A DNA stretch of 64,000 bases from Paraburkholderia acidisoli (GCF_009789675.1 NZ_CP046916.1:1116001-1180000); one strand, 5' to 3'; shown: positions 19,523-31,800, counted from the first letter of the stretch. Notes: generated by a model not told the origin, from the letters alone. Numbers and translations are program-made.

Positions 19523-19648
19523 GCCGTGGCCGTGGCCGCGGTCGTAGCCGCAGCCGTAGCCGTCGCCGTCGCCGTCGCCGTAGCCGTAGCCGTAGCCGTA
19601 GCCGTAGCCGTGGCCGTGGCCGTGGTCGCGGTCGCGGTCGCGGTCGTA
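19523..19648. repeat. Hexanucleotide tandem repeat (GCCGTN, about 21 units)
   Basis: 21 contiguous 6-bp units, mostly GCCGTA, GCCGTG or GCCGTC with a few GCCGCA/GCCGCG and terminal GTCGCG. Because the unit is 6 bp, length changes keep any frame. Confidence 0.95.
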
Positions 19649-19850
19649 TTCATGTTGGTGATGCCCGGCGCCGTATTGGCCGGTTTCGCGAGCCCGGTCC
19701 GGCTCGAGCAGCCGCTCACACGCGGCGCGGCGCGCTGGCTCGTCCGGCGCGGCAACCCCTCGCGCGCGCGAACCGGCGCCTCAATACGACTCGCTGAACC
19801 GCATCATGCCGATCGAAGCGCCGATCGCCCCGCCGATGAACGCGCCGCAA

Positions 19851-21386
19851 TCAGCCCGCCGTCGGGTCCTCCAGCGCGCGCGCCAGCGCCGCCACGCCCG
19901 CTTCGATCGCGGCACGGTCGATCGAAGCAAAGCCGAGCACGAGGCCCGGCGGCGCGGCGCGCTCGACCGCGTAGAACGACAGCGGGCGCGTCTCCAGCCC
20001 CGCGCGCGCCGCGCGCCGCGCCATCTCCACGTCGTCGGTGCCGGGCGCGAAGAACGCGGGCGCGTCGAGGCCCGCGCTGAGGCGCGGCACGTGCAACAGG
20101 CCCGCCAGATGCCGCTGCGCCGCCGCCTCGAGCGCCGCTGCGCGCTCGCCGTAGAGCACGCGCATGCGCCGCACGTGCCGCCCGAAATGCCCCTCGGCGA
20201 TGAAGGCGTGCAGCACCGACTGCGGATCGAGCGGCACGTGCCGCGCCGTCAGCGACCAGGCCGCGGCGAACGGGTCGACGAGCGCGTCGGGGACGATCGC
20301 GTAGGCAATGCGCAGCGCCGGGAACAGCAGCTTGCTGAAGGTGCCGCAATAGATCACGTGGCCCGCCGTGTCGAGACTTTTGAGCGCCGCGAGCGGGGGG
20401 TCGGCGAAACGGTATTCGCTGTCGTAATCGTCCTCGACGATCACCGCGCCCGCGCCGCGCGCCCAGTCGAGCAGCGCGAGCCGCCGCTCGAGCGAGAGCG
20501 CGGGCCCGAGCGGCGCCTGGCGCCCCGCCGTCACGTAGGCGAAGCGCGCGCCGGGCGCATGCTCGCGCGCCCAGTCGACGTCGAAACCGTGCGCGTCCAC
20601 CGGCACGCCGCGCACGCGCGCGCCCGCCGCTTCGAGCACCCGGCGCGCGCCCGCATAGCCGGGGTCCTCGACCCACGCGCTGTCGCCGGGATCGAGCGTG
20701 AGCCGCGCGGCAAGGTCGATAGCCTGCTGCACGCTGCCGAGTATCGCGACGTGCGCGGCCGTGCAGGCGATGCCGCGCGAAACGCCCACGTACGCGGCAA
20801 TCGCCTCGCGCAACGGCCGATAGCCGAGCGCTTCGCCGTCGCCGAGCAGGTCGCGGCGCGTGCGGCGCGCGCGTCTTGCGGCAATGCGCGTCCAGAGTTC
20901 GAACGGAAACGCGTCGAGGTCGGGCTGACTCGCGCGAAACGCGCGCGCGGGCGCGCCGCGTCCGTCGAGCGCGAACGGGCTGCGCGCGAGCAGGCGGCCG
21001 CGCGTGGACAGCGCGATGGACGGCGCGATGGACGGCGCGATGGACGGCGCCATGCGCGGTTCCGGCACGGGCGTCACGCCGCGCAGTGGCGCGCCGTCGG
21101 TCAGCCGCTCCGGCAACTCGCGCGTGACGAAGCTGCCGCGCCCGACCGCGCCCGTCAGATAGCCTTCCGCTTCGAGCTGCGCGAATACGCCCAGCACGGT
21201 GCCGCGCGAAACGTTCGCGCGCGCGGCCAGGTCGCGCGTGGACGGCAAGCGCGCGCCCGGCGCGAGGCTGCCGCCGAGGATCGCGGCACGCAGCGATTCG
21301 TAAAGCCAGCGTTGCAGCGGCACGCCTGGCTGGCGCGGCCCGAGGGCGAGTTCGATGTGTCCGGCCCGGCGCATTGTCGGTTCCAA
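19851..21386 (-). CDS. MocR-family (GntR/aminotransferase fusion) regulator
   Basis: 511 residues. The N-terminal GntR winged helix has LQRWLYESLRAAILGGSLAP, LPSTRDLAARANVSRGTVLG and YLTGAVGRGSFV. A low-complexity linker follows with a 4-residue repeat (APSI), encoded by a 12-bp DNA repeat at 21011-21046. The C-terminal fold-type I aminotransferase-like domain carries ILGSVQQAIDLAARL, VIVEDDYDSEYRF and the PLP lysine in GTFSKLLFPALRIAY. MocR proteins sense PLP or amino-compound adducts and usually control the divergent neighbour, here the epimerase-cupin pair 115 bp away. Start MEPTMRRAG at 21386; an in-frame Met four residues on is also possible. Confidence 0.93.
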   Translation of the reverse strand: MEPTMRRAGHIELALGPRQPGVPLQRWLYESLRAAILGGSLAPGARLPSTRDLAARANVSRGTVLGVFAQLEAEGYLTGAVGRGSFVTRELPERLTDGAPLRGVTPVPEPRMAPSIAPSIAPSIALSTRGRLLARSPFALDGRGAPARAFRASQPDLDAFPFELWTRIAARRARRTRRDLLGDGEALGYRPLREAIAAYVGVSRGIACTAAHVAILGSVQQAIDLAARLTLDPGDSAWVEDPGYAGARRVLEAAGARVRGVPVDAHGFDVDWAREHAPGARFAYVTAGRQAPLGPALSLERRLALLDWARGAGAVIVEDDYDSEYRFADPPLAALKSLDTAGHVIYCGTFSKLLFPALRIAYAIVPDALVDPFAAAWSLTARHVPLDPQSVLHAFIAEGHFGRHVRRMRVLYGERAAALEAAAQRHLAGLLHVPRLSAGLDAPAFFAPGTDDVEMARRAARAGLETRPLSFYAVERAAPPGLVLGFASIDRAAIEAGVAALARALEDPTAG

Positions 21387-21501
21387 AATGGCTTAGTCAG
21401 AATCGCCATAATGGATCTTTTTTCGGACCATTTACAACCCTAAGCTTCTCCTCGACGCGAATCGACAGGAAGCGTCGATTCACCCAAACGGAGAAGCCAT
21501 C

Positions 21502-22251
21502 ATGAAAGACGCCATCTGGCTGGCCGGCGCGGCTGGCGCGATCGGCACGGCGCTCGTGCCCTTGCTGATCGACGCGGGCTACGCGGTATTCGGCAGCACG
21601 CGCAAGCCCGAACGCGCGCGGGCGCTCGAGGCGGCGGGCGTCACGCCCGTGATCGTGGATGTTTTCGATGCCGATGCGCTGCGCGCAGCCCTCGTGCGCG
21701 TCGCGCCGCGCGCGGTCATCCATCAGCTCACCGACCTGCCCTTCGCGCTCGACGCCGCGAAGATGGCGCAGGCCACGGCCGCGAACGCGCGCCTGCGCGA
21801 CGAAGGCACGCGCCATCTCGTCGCGGCCGCCGTCGCGGCGGGCAGCGCGCGGCTGATTGCGCAGAGCATCGCGTGGGCGTATCGCGACACGCCCGCGAAG
21901 CCGTATGACGAAACGCAACCGCTGGACGTGGAAGCCGAGGGCGCGCGCGGCATCAGCGTGCGCGGCGTGGCGTCGCTCGAACGGCAGACGCTGCACACGC
22001 CCGCGCTCGCGGGCACGGTGTTGCGCTACGGGCAGATCTGGGGGCCGCGCACGGGTTTCGATGCGCCGGTCGGCGCGAGTCCCGTACACGTGGAAGCCGC
22101 GGCGTTCGCGGCGTTTTATGCGCTGGAACGTGGCGCGAGCGGCGCTTTCAACATCGCCGACGATCACGCCGATGCAGATAACGCCAAGGCCAAACGCGAA
22201 CTCGGCTGGTCGCCGGCTTTGCGCCTGGCGCGAGACGAAGTCCGCCGATGA
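21502..22251 (+). CDS. NAD(P)-dependent epimerase/dehydratase-like extended SDR
   Basis: 249 residues. The Rossmann motif is GAAGAIGTALVP at the N-terminus, then STRKPERARALEAAGVTPV and AVIHQLTDLPFAL. The usual YxxxK pair is not obvious (AYRDTPAKPYDE occupies the area), so catalysis may be atypical or the protein may act as an NAD(P)H-binding NmrA-like protein. The C-terminus (GAFNIADDHADADNAKAKREL and LGWSP) is typical of extended SDRs. A GGAGAAGCC ribosome-binding site precedes the ATG. The stop overlaps the next gene (ATGA). Probably controlled by the divergent MocR regulator. Confidence 0.88.
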   Translation: MKDAIWLAGAAGAIGTALVPLLIDAGYAVFGSTRKPERARALEAAGVTPVIVDVFDADALRAALVRVAPRAVIHQLTDLPFALDAAKMAQATAANARLRDEGTRHLVAAAVAAGSARLIAQSIAWAYRDTPAKPYDETQPLDVEAEGARGISVRGVASLERQTLHTPALAGTVLRYGQIWGPRTGFDAPVGASPVHVEAAAFAAFYALERGASGAFNIADDHADADNAKAKRELGWSPALRLARDEVRR

Positions 22252-22772
22252 AAACCCCCGCGAGCTTCGAGCGGATCGACCCGCGTTTGACGTTCGCCGG
22301 ACTAATCGCGCTCACGTTGGCGCTCGGGCCGGCAGCACGCCCCGATGCCATCGCCTGGCTCGACGCGATCTGCGGTGGCGGGTTGTTCGCGAGCGGCGGC
22401 AAGGCGCAAGCGGCCTCCCATTCGCCAGCCGCGTCGCGCCCCGCCACGACGGTCACCGTGCTGTCGTGCGAGGCCTTGCCGAACGTGCCCGGCAAGTCGG
22501 TGACGACGGCACTCGTCGCGTTTCCTCCGCTGGGCTTCACGCCCGCGCACCGGCATCCGGGTTCGGTCACGGCGGTCGTGCTCGAAGGCACGATCCGCTC
22601 GCAACTAGCGGGCGCGCCGCCCGCGAACTACACGCGCGGTCAGACGTGGTTCGAGCCGCCCGGCACGCTGCACGTGTTCGCGGAGAATCCCGATCCCGCG
22701 CGCCCGGCCAGACTGCTTGCCACATTCGTCGCCGATACGAACTGCGGGCCGCTCACGATTCCCGAGCGATAA
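22248..22772 (+). CDS. Secreted or anchored cupin-domain protein
   Basis: 174 residues, translationally coupled to the upstream SDR through an ATGA overlap. An N-terminal hydrophobic segment (LTFAGLIALTLALG) could be a signal or anchor. The single cupin domain carries the metal-binding pattern PAHRHPGSVTAVVLEGTIRSQ with second motif WFEPPGTLHVFAENPDP. Small cupins of this kind act as sensors, isomerases or quercetinase-like enzymes; the substrate is not predictable. Operon partner of the SDR under probable MocR control. Confidence 0.88.
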   Translation: MKTPASFERIDPRLTFAGLIALTLALGPAARPDAIAWLDAICGGGLFASGGKAQAASHSPAASRPATTVTVLSCEALPNVPGKSVTTALVAFPPLGFTPAHRHPGSVTAVVLEGTIRSQLAGAPPANYTRGQTWFEPPGTLHVFAENPDPARPARLLATFVADTNCGPLTIPER

Positions 22773-22839
22773 ACGCGAGCGGCGCGCCGCTGGCCGCGCG
22801 CCACTCGCCGCTCGCCGCTCGCGCCATCGACGGACACGT

Positions 22840-25800
22840 TCAGAAGCGCCACGCGAGCCGCCCGCCGATCGCGTTGTCGTGCGAGCCGCCGCCGTACTGA
22901 CCGCTGTACGCCACGCCGAACGTGAGGTTCTTCGCGAGATTCGCGTCCACGCCCAGTTCGAGCACTGCGGTGTCGCGCGCGATCGGCACGCCCGTCACGG
23001 AGAACGTCGAGCCGCCGTCCACGAAGGCGAGCGTCGAAGCCGGTTCGGTGTTGCCGAACGCATGACGCCAGCCGACCATCGCGTGCGCGCTCATGCTCGC
23101 GAGCGGCAGTTCGCCCAGACGCGTCGCGACGCGCAAGCCCAAGGTCGAGAAGCCCACATTGTCGCTGTCGCCCTGGCTGCGCAACGCGCTCGCGCCGCCG
23201 CTTTCCGTGAAGCCGTCGGTGTGCAGGTTCACGTAGGCGAGCCCGGCGAACGGTTCGACCGCGAAGCGGTTGACCGGGATCGCGTAGCCCACTTCGCCGA
23301 ACACCTGCGCGGCGCGGGCGTCGTAGTCGGCGCTGCTGTGGTCGCTGAAGCCCTGGAACGCCGGGTAGCGGTTTTCCGTCACGTCGTTCCACGTGTACGA
23401 CGCGCCCAGCCGCACGCCCACCGGACCCCACTGCGCGCCGCCGTACAGCGCGAGGTGATAGGTATCCACGGAAGCCGACGAGTTCAGACCGTTCTCCAGC
23501 GAGCTATGCGCGAAGCCGCCCGCCGCGCCCACGCGCCAGCGGTCGTTCAGCGCCATGTCCGCGCCGCCGATCACGCCCGCCGTGGTGCGGTCGAGCCCCG
23601 CCGTGTCGTTCTGCCCCGCGAGGCGGCTGTCCGCGCCGTAGGCCTGCGCCCACACCACGGGCTGATACGGACGCTGATCGACGCACGCTTCCTGCGAGCC
23701 GCCGGCCTGGCCGTTCGTCGTGTGGCGATCGCACAGCGCGGGACCCGAGGAAAGCGCCGCGAGCGGTCCGCTCGTGGGTCCGAGACCCTGGCGCAGACGA
23801 TCGGTCACGGCGTCGCGCAGGTAACGCGTATCGAGCAGGAACACGCTCTTCGCGTCGGCCACGATCTGGCCGTCGATCATGTTGAAGGCCGCGCGCGCCG
23901 TGTTCGCATCGGTCGAAGACAGCACCGCGCTGGTGAGCGTGGTGGTCGGCATGCTGCCCACCACCGTCGCCACGCTCGACTCGTTCGGCGTGGTCGCCAC
24001 CGAGGTCAGCGCCGCCGTGTTCGCCGAGAACGACAGATACACGTGCGTCGGGTCGTAGGTCAGCGAAGGCGTGAGGAACGGCAGGTTGGCCGTGGCCGCC
24101 GTGTAGGTGCCGGTCACGCCGCCCGTCGAGGTGAGAATCGGATATTGCGTCGAAGGCGTGTAGATGCCCTGCGCCGCCGTCACCGCCACCGTGCCGCCGC
24201 CCAGCGTGGTCGTGCCCGTCGCCGCGATCGAACCCGTCTGGGTCGGATTCACGCCCACCGAGAACGTCGAGCCCGGATCGAACGTCACGTTGCCCGCCAC
24301 GTTCAGGCTCGAACCCGGCGTGAGCGCCGCCGCCGTGCCGCCGCTATGCACGATCAGTCCGCCGACCGTGCCGCTGCCGCCGAGCGTGCCGCCCGCGTTC
24401 ACCGAGGCAATGGAGCTGGCCACCGAGCCATCCACGTTGAGCGTGCCGCCCGAGACCGTGGTGGGACCGCTGTAGGTGTTGGTGCCGGTGAGGTCGAGCG
24501 TGGTATCGGCGCCCGTCTTGGTCAGCGAACCGGTGCCCGCGAGCGTGCCGCCGTAGGTGCCGCCGCCGTTCACGTTCAGGTTCGAGCTGCCGAGATTGAC
24601 CGTCGATCCGGCCGCGCCGTCGAGCGAACCGACGCTCACGTCGAGCGGCGCCCCACCCGCCGTGCCCAGCGCGAGCGAGCCGCCGTTGAGCGTGAGCGCA
24701 CCCGTGCCGAGCGCCGTGTTCGAGCCCACCGTGAGCGTGCCCGCGTTGAGCGTCGTGCCGCCCGTGTAGCCGTTGTTGCCGGTGAGCGTGAGATCGGCGG
24801 CGCCGTTCTTGACGATCGCGCCCGTGCCCGCGACCACGCCCGAGAGCGTGGTGTCGGCGCTGCCGCCAAGGGTGGCCGTGGAGTCGAGTTCGACGTTGTT
24901 GGCGAGGTTCACGGCCGTGGCGGCGTCGAGCGTGGCCGGTGCGCTCACCGTGAGCGTGCCGGTGCCGAGCGCCGTGTTGCTGCCCGCGACCAGCGTGCCG
25001 CCCGAGAGCGTCGTGCCGCCGCTGTAGGTGTTGGCGCCGGAGAGCGTTTGCGTGCCCGCGCCCGCCTTGACGATGCCGCCCGTGCCCGCGATCGTGCCCG
25101 CGTAGCTGCCGTCCGAACCGCCGCCGAGCGTGAGCGTGCTGCCGCCCAGGTTCACGTTGCTGCCCGCCACGCCCGAGAGCGAGCCCACCGTGGGCGTGGC
25201 GCCCGTGGCGGCGCCGCTCGTGTCGAGCGTCGTGCCCGCGTTGGCGAGATTCACGTTGGTCGAATCGGAGAGCGTGCCGTTGCCCGCGAGCGCGAGCGTG
25301 CCCGCATCGACCGTGGTCGCGCCCGTGTAGGTGTTCGCGCCCGTGAGCGTTTCGCTGCCGCCGCCTGCCTTGGTGATGCCGCCGCTGCCCTGGATCGTGC
25401 CGCCGAACGTGCCGTTATCGGCCGGATTGGCGGTGTTGCCGAGGGTGAGCGTGGTGCCGCCCAGGTTCACCGTGCTGCCGCCCACGCCGTTCAATGCGCC
25501 GATGGCCGGTGCGCCCGCCGTGCTCGACGCGGCGCCGCTCACGTCGAGCGCCGTGCCCGCGTTCGCGAGGTCCACGTCGCTCGTGCCCGAGAGCGTGCCG
25601 TTGCCCGCGAGCGCCAGCGTGCCGCCGTTCACCTGCGTCGGTCCCGTGAAGGTGTCGGTGCCGCCGAGCGTGAGTGTGGCCGCGCCGTTCTTCGTCAGAC
25701 CGCCCGCGCCCGTGACCGCGCCGTTGAGCGTGAGGTCGTTGGTGCCGCCCACGGTGAGGCCGCTGGTCAAGCCCACGTTGTTCGCGAGCGTGGTCGCGGT

Positions 25801-28800
25801 CGTGCTGTCGAGCGTGCCGCCCGTGACCGTGAGCGCGCCCGTGCCGAGCGCCGCGTCGTTGCCCACGTCGAGCGTGCCGGACGCGAGCGTCGTGCCGCCG
25901 CTATAGGTGTTCGCGCCCGTGAGCGTTTCCGAACCCGTGCCTTGCTTGACGATGCCGCCCGTGCCGCCGATCGTGCCCGCGTAGGTCGCGTCGCTGGCGT
26001 CGCCGAGCGCGAGCGTGTTGCCGCCGAGATTCACGGTCGCGCCGCCCACGCCATTCAATGCGCCGATCGTCTGCGGCGTGGTCGCGCCGCTGATGTCGAA
26101 GCTCGTGCCGGCGCCCGCCACGTTCACGCCGCCGGTGGGTGCGAGCGAACCGCCCGCGCCAATGGCGAGCGTGCCGCCGTCGATGGTCGTGCCGCCCGTG
26201 AAGGTGTTCGCGCCCGTGAGCGTTTCCGTGCCGCCGCCCGCTTTCACGATGCCGCCCGTGCCTTGCAGCGTGCCGCCGAAGGTTTCGTTGCCGCCGTCGC
26301 CGAACGTCAGCGCGTTGCCGCCGAGATTCACGGTGCTGCCGCCCACGCCGGACAGCGCGCCAATCGTCTGCGCGCCGCTCGACGGGCCGATGTCGAACGT
26401 CGTGCCCGCGTTGGCGAGATCGACGCTGCCCGTGGGCGAAAGCGAGCCACCGGGGCCAAGCGCGAGCGTGCCCGTGTCGATGGTCGTGCCGCCCGTGTAG
26501 GTGTTCGCGCCCGTGAGCGTCTCCGTACCCGTGCCGACCTTGGTGAGGCTGCCGCTGCCGCCGATCGCGCCCGAGTAGGTGCCGTCGGTGGCGCTGCCGA
26601 GCGTGAGGTCGTTGCTGCCGAGGATCACGTTGCCGCTGCCCACGAGCGTGCCGAACTGCTGCTGCCCGTTACCCGCCGAAAGATCGAACGTCGCGCCCTG
26701 GTTCACATCGACGATCCCCGTGGAGGCGAGGCTCGCGTTGGCGCCCAGCGCGAGCGTGCCCGCGTCGATGGTCGTGCCGCCCGTGTACGTATTCGCGCCG
26801 TTGAGCGTGAGCGTGGCCGCGCCTTCCTTGGTGAGCGAACCCGTGCCGGAAAGCACGCCGTCGAGCGTGAGGTCGTTGGTGCCCGCGACCGTGAGGCCGT
26901 TGTTGAGCGTGAAGTTGTTGCCGAGCGTGGTGGCGGTCGAACTGTCGAGCGTCGCCGGACCGTTCACCGTGACCGCGCCGGTGCCGAGCGCCGCATTGTT
27001 GCCGACGACGATGCCGCCCGCGTTGAGCGTCGTGCCGCCGCTATACGTGCTCGCGCCCGAGAGCGTTTCCGTGCCCGTGCCGTTCTTGACGATGCCGCCC
27101 GTGCCGCCGATGGTGCCCGCGTACGCGCCGTCGCTGGCGTCGCCGAACGCGAGCGTGTTGCCGCCGAGATTCACCGTGCTGCCGCCCGCGCCGTTCAACG
27201 CGCCGATCGTCTGCGGCGTGGTCGCGCCGCTGATGTCGAGGCCCGCGCCCGCGCCCGCCACGTTCACGCCGCCGGTGGGCGCGAGCGAGCCGCCCGCGCC
27301 GATCGCGAGCGTGCCCGCGTTGATGGTCGTGCCGCCCGTGAACGTGTTCGCGCCCGTGAGCGTTTCCGTGCCCGTGCCTTGCTTGACGAGACCGCCCGTG
27401 CCGCCGATCGTCCCGCCGAAGCTGCCGTTGCTGGCGCTGCCGAGCGCGAGCGTCGTGTCGCCGAGATCGACGGTCGTGCCGCCCACGCCGTTCAGCGCGC
27501 CAATGGTGGGCACCGTGCCCGCGGTCGCCCCGCTCACGTCGAGCGCCGCGCCCGCATTGGCGAGCGTGACGTCGCTGGAGGAAAGCGAGCCGTCGGCGGC
27601 AAGCGCGAGCGTGCCCGCGTTCACCGTGGTCGCGCCGGTGAGCGTGTTCGCGCCCGTGAGCGTGGCCGTGCCGCTGCCTTGTTTGACGATACCGCCCGTG
27701 CCGTCGATCGAGCCGCCGAAGGTTTCGTTGGCCGCGTCGCCGAACGTGAGCGTGTTGGCGCCCAGCGCCACCGTGCTGCCCGCCACGCCGCTCAGGCCCG
27801 CGATGGTCTGCGCGTTGGTCGCGCCGCTGACGTCGAGCGCCGCGCCCGCGTTCGCGAGATTCACGCCGCCGCTGGCCGCGAGCGAACCGCCCGCGCCAAT
27901 CGCGAGCGTGCCCGCATCGACAGTCGTGCCGCCCGTGTAGGTGTTCACGCCCGTGAGCGTGGCGATGCCGCTGCCCGCCTTGACGATGCCGCCCGTGCCC
28001 GTGAGCGCGCCGCCGAAGGTTTCGTTGCCCGCATCGCCGAACGTCAGGCCGTTGCCGCCCAGCGCGACCGTGGTACCGGCCACGCCGCTCAGTCCCGCGA
28101 TGGTCTGCGGACCGCTGGCCGCGCCGAGGTCGAGCATCGCGCCCGCGTTCGCGAGATTCACGCCGCCGTCCGCCGCCAGCGAACCGCCCGCGCCAAGCGC
28201 GAGCGTGCCCGCATCGACGGTCGTGCCGCCCGTGTAGGTGTTCGCGCCCGTGAGCGTGGCCGTGCCCGTGCCTTGTTTGACGAGACCGCCCGTGCCGTCG
28301 ATCGAACCGCCGAAGGTTTCGTTGGCCGCATCGCCGAACGCGAGCGTGTTGCCGCCCAACGCCACCGTGCTGCCCGCCACGCCGCTCAACCCGGCAATGG
28401 TTTGCGGATTGCTCGCGCCGCTGAGATCGAGCGCCGCGCCCGCGTTCGCGAGATTCACACCGCCGGTGGCCGCGAGCGAACCGCCCGCGCCAATCGCGAG
28501 CGTGCCCGCGCTGACGGTCGTACCGCCCGTGTAGGTGTTCGCGCCCGTGAGCGTGGCGATGCCGCTGCCCGCCTTGACGATGCCGCCCGTGCCCGTGAGC
28601 GCGCCGCCGAAGGTTTCGTCGCCCGCGTCGCCGAACGTGAGACCGTTGCCGCCCAGCGCGACCGTCGTGCCCGCCACGCCGCTCAGGCCCGCGAGGGTTT
28701 GCGGACCGCTGGCACCGCTCAGGTCGAGCGCCGCGCCCGCATTGGCGAGATTCACGCCGCCGTCCGCCGCCAGTGAACCGCCCGCGCCAAGCGCGAGCGT

Positions 28801-31800
28801 GCCCGCATCGACGGTCGTGCCGCCCGTGTAGGTGTTCGCGCCCGTGAGCGTGGCCGTGCCCGTGCCTTGTTTGACGAGACCGCCCGTGCCGTCGATCGAA
28901 CCGCCGAAGGTTTCGTTGGCCGCATCGCCGAACGCGAGCGTGTTGCCGCCCAACGCCACCGTGCTGCCCGCCACGCCGCTCAACCCGGCAATGGTTTGCG
29001 GATTGCTCGCGCCGCTGAGATCGAGCGCCGCGCCCGCGTTCGCGAGATTCACACCGCCGGTGGCCGCGAGCGAACCGCCCGCGCCAATCGCGAGCGTGCC
29101 CGCGCTGACGGTCGTACCGCCCGTGTAGGTGTTCGCGCCCGTGAGCGTGGCCGTACCGCTGCCCGCCTTGACCACGCCGCCCGTGCCCGTGATCGCGCCG
29201 CCGAAGGTTTCGTTGCCTGCATCGCCGAACGTCAGGCCGTTGCCGCCCAGCGCGACCGTGGTCCCTGCCACGCCGCTCAGGCCCGCGATGGTCTGCGGAC
29301 CGCTGGCCGCGCCGAGGTCGAACGTCGTGCCCGCGTTGGCGAGATTCACGCCGCCCGCCGCCGCGAGCGAACCGCCTGCGCCGAGCGCGAGCGTGCCCGC
29401 GTCGATGGTCGTGCCACCCGTGTAGGTGTTCGCGCCCGTGAGCGTTTCCGTACCCGTACCGGCCTTGACGATACCCGCCGTGCCCGTGAGCGTGCCGCCG
29501 AAGGTTTCGTTGCCCGCGTCGCCGAACGTCAGGCCGTTGCCGCCCAGCGCCACGGTGCTGCCCGCCACGCCGCTCAAGCCGCCAATGGTCTGCGCGCCGC
29601 TTGCGCCGCTGATATCGAACGCCGTGCCCGCGTTCGGCAGATTGACGGCGCCCGTGGGCGAGAGCGAGCCGCCCGCGCCAAGCGCCAGGGTGCCCGCGTT
29701 GATGGTCGTGCCGCCCGTATAGGTGTTCGCGCCCGTGAGCGTTTCCGTGCCCGTGCCGATTTTCGTGAGACTGCCCGTGCCGCCGATCGCGCCCGAGAAC
29801 GTGCCATCCGCCGCGCTGCCGAGCGTGAGGTTGTTGCCGCCGAGCAGCACCGTGCCGCCGCCCACGAGCGTGCCGAACTGCTGCTGCCCGTTACCCGCGG
29901 AAAGGTCGAACACGGCCCCCTGGTTCACATCGACGATACCCGTGGCCGCGAGGCTCGCGTTCGCGCCGAGCGCCAGCGTGCCCGCGTTGATGTTCGTGCC
30001 GCCCGTGTAGGTGTTCGCGCCGTTGAGCGTGAGCGTGGCCGCGCCGTCCTTGGTCAGCGAGCCGGTGCCCGCGAGCACGCCGTTGAGCACGACGTCGTTG
30101 CTGCCCGCCACCGTCAAGCCGCTGTTGAGCGTGAAGTTGTTGCCGAGCGTGACGGCCTTGTCGCTGTCGAGCGTGGCCGCGCCCGCGACCGTGACCGCGC
30201 CCGTGCCGAGCGCCGCGTCGCTGCCCGCCACGAGACCGCCGCCGTTCAGCGTGGTGCCGCCCGAATAGCTGTTGGTGCCGTCGAGCGTGAGCGTGGCCGC
30301 GCCGTTCTTGGTGAGCGCGCCCGTGCCCGTGATCGCGCCGCCGAGCGTGAGGTCGTTGTTGCCCGCAACCGTCAGGCCGTTGTTGAGCGCGACCGCGTTG
30401 CCGAGCGTGACGGGCGCGCTGTTGTCGAGCGTCGCCGCGCCCGCGACGTTGAGCGCGCCCGTGCCGAGCGCCGCGCTGTTGCCCACGACGAGACCGCCGC
30501 CGTTGAGCGTCGTGCCGCCGCTGTAGGTGTTGGCGCCGTCGAGCGTGAGCGTGGTCGCGCCGTTCTTCACGAGCGCGCCCGTGCCCGAGACCACGCCGTT
30601 CAGCGTCACGTTGTTGCTGCCGGGCAGCGTGAGCGTATTGCCGAGCACGACGTTGTTGGCGAGCGTCGCGGCCGCGGCCGTGTCGAGCGTCGCGGGTCCG
30701 TTCAACGTGAGCGTGCCGGTGCCGAGCGCCGAATCGTTGCCGAGCACGAGGCCGCCCGCGTTGAGCTGCGTGCCGCCGCTATAGGTGTTCACGCCGTTGA
30801 GCGTCTCCACGCCCGTGCCGTTCTTGACGATACCGCCCGTGCCGGCGAGCGTGCCCGCGAAGGTGCCGTTCGCCGCGTCGCCGAAGCCCAGCGTGGTCGC
30901 GCCGAGATTGATCGCGCTGCCCGCCGCGCCGTTCAACGCGCCGACAGTCTGGTTCGCGCCCGCGCCGCTGATGTCGAACGTCGTGCCCGTGTTGGCGAGC
31001 GTCAGCGCGCCCGTGGAGGCGAGCGAGCCGCCCGCGCCCAGCGCGAGCGTGCCCGCGTTGACGGTCGTGCCGCCCGTGAACGTGTTCGCGCCCGTGAGCG
31101 TTTCCGTGCCCGTCCCCGCCTTGACGATGCCGCCCGTGCCGCCGATCGCGCCGCCGAACGTGTTGGCGTTCGCATCGCCGAAAGTCAGCCCGTTCGCGCC
31201 GAGATTCACCGCGCTGCCCGCCACGCCGTTCAGTCCGGCGATGGTGCGGGCGCCGTTCGCGCCGCTCAGGTCGAGCGTGGCGCCCGTGCCCGCGAGATTC
31301 ACGCCGCCCGTGGCCGCCAGCGCGCCGTTGCCCGCGAGCGCGACCGTGCCGCCGTTGACGAGCGTGCCGCCCGTGTAGGTGTCGGCGGCGCCGAGCGTGA
31401 GCGTCGAGGCGCCCGACTTGGTGAGACCGCCCGTGCCCGAGAGCACGCCGTTCAGGGTGAGCGGGTTGGTGCCGAGCACGCTCAGGCCGCTGCCCAGCGT
31501 GAACGCGTTGGCGAGCGTCGTGGCCGTGCTGCTGTCGAGCGCCGCCGGGCCCGTCACGTTGACCGCGCCCGTGCCGAGCGCCGCGTTGTTGCCCACGCTC
31601 AAGGTGCCGCCCGCGAGCGTGGTGCCGCCGCTGTAGGTGTTCGCGCCCGTGAGCGTTTCCGCGCCCGTGCCCATCTTGACGATGCCGCCCGTGCCGCCGA
31701 TCGTGCCCGCGAACACGCCGTTCGCCGCGTTGCCGAACGTGAGCGCGTTGCCGCCGAGTGCGATCGTGCTGCCCGCCACGCCGTTCAACGTGCCGATCGT

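Larger units (their letters stand above)
19268..19850. other. Intergenic region with hexanucleotide array
   Basis: 583 bp between fecI and the MocR gene. It holds a Fur box, a 21-unit hexanucleotide repeat (19523-19648), and on the minus strand several open frames through the repeat with Thr-Ala or Gly-Tyr/His runs. The frame reading SGCSSRTGLAKPANTAPG before a Thr-Ala run has the best codon composition but only a TTG start and no signal peptide. I do not call a gene. Confidence 0.5.

Noticed and set aside
19336..19755. Minus-strand frame with SGCSSRTGLAKPANTAPG and a Thr-Ala run, possibly a lipoprotein
   Set aside because: Only a TTG start, no signal peptide before the Cys, and the run is produced by the hexanucleotide repeat in any frame.
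19784..19850. Short minus-strand reading CGAFIGGAIGASIGMMRFSESY before a TGA, like a glycine-zipper tail
   Set aside because: Its upstream part lies inside the MocR gene and no start or ribosome site supports a separate gene.
27941..29128. Possible CRISPR-like or satellite array
   Set aside because: Units are 297 bp, contiguous without spacers, and in frame with the autotransporter.
27941..29425. Series of 98-codon plus-strand frames every 297 bp, resembling a tandem gene array
   Set aside because: They are the antisense image of the 99-residue passenger repeats.
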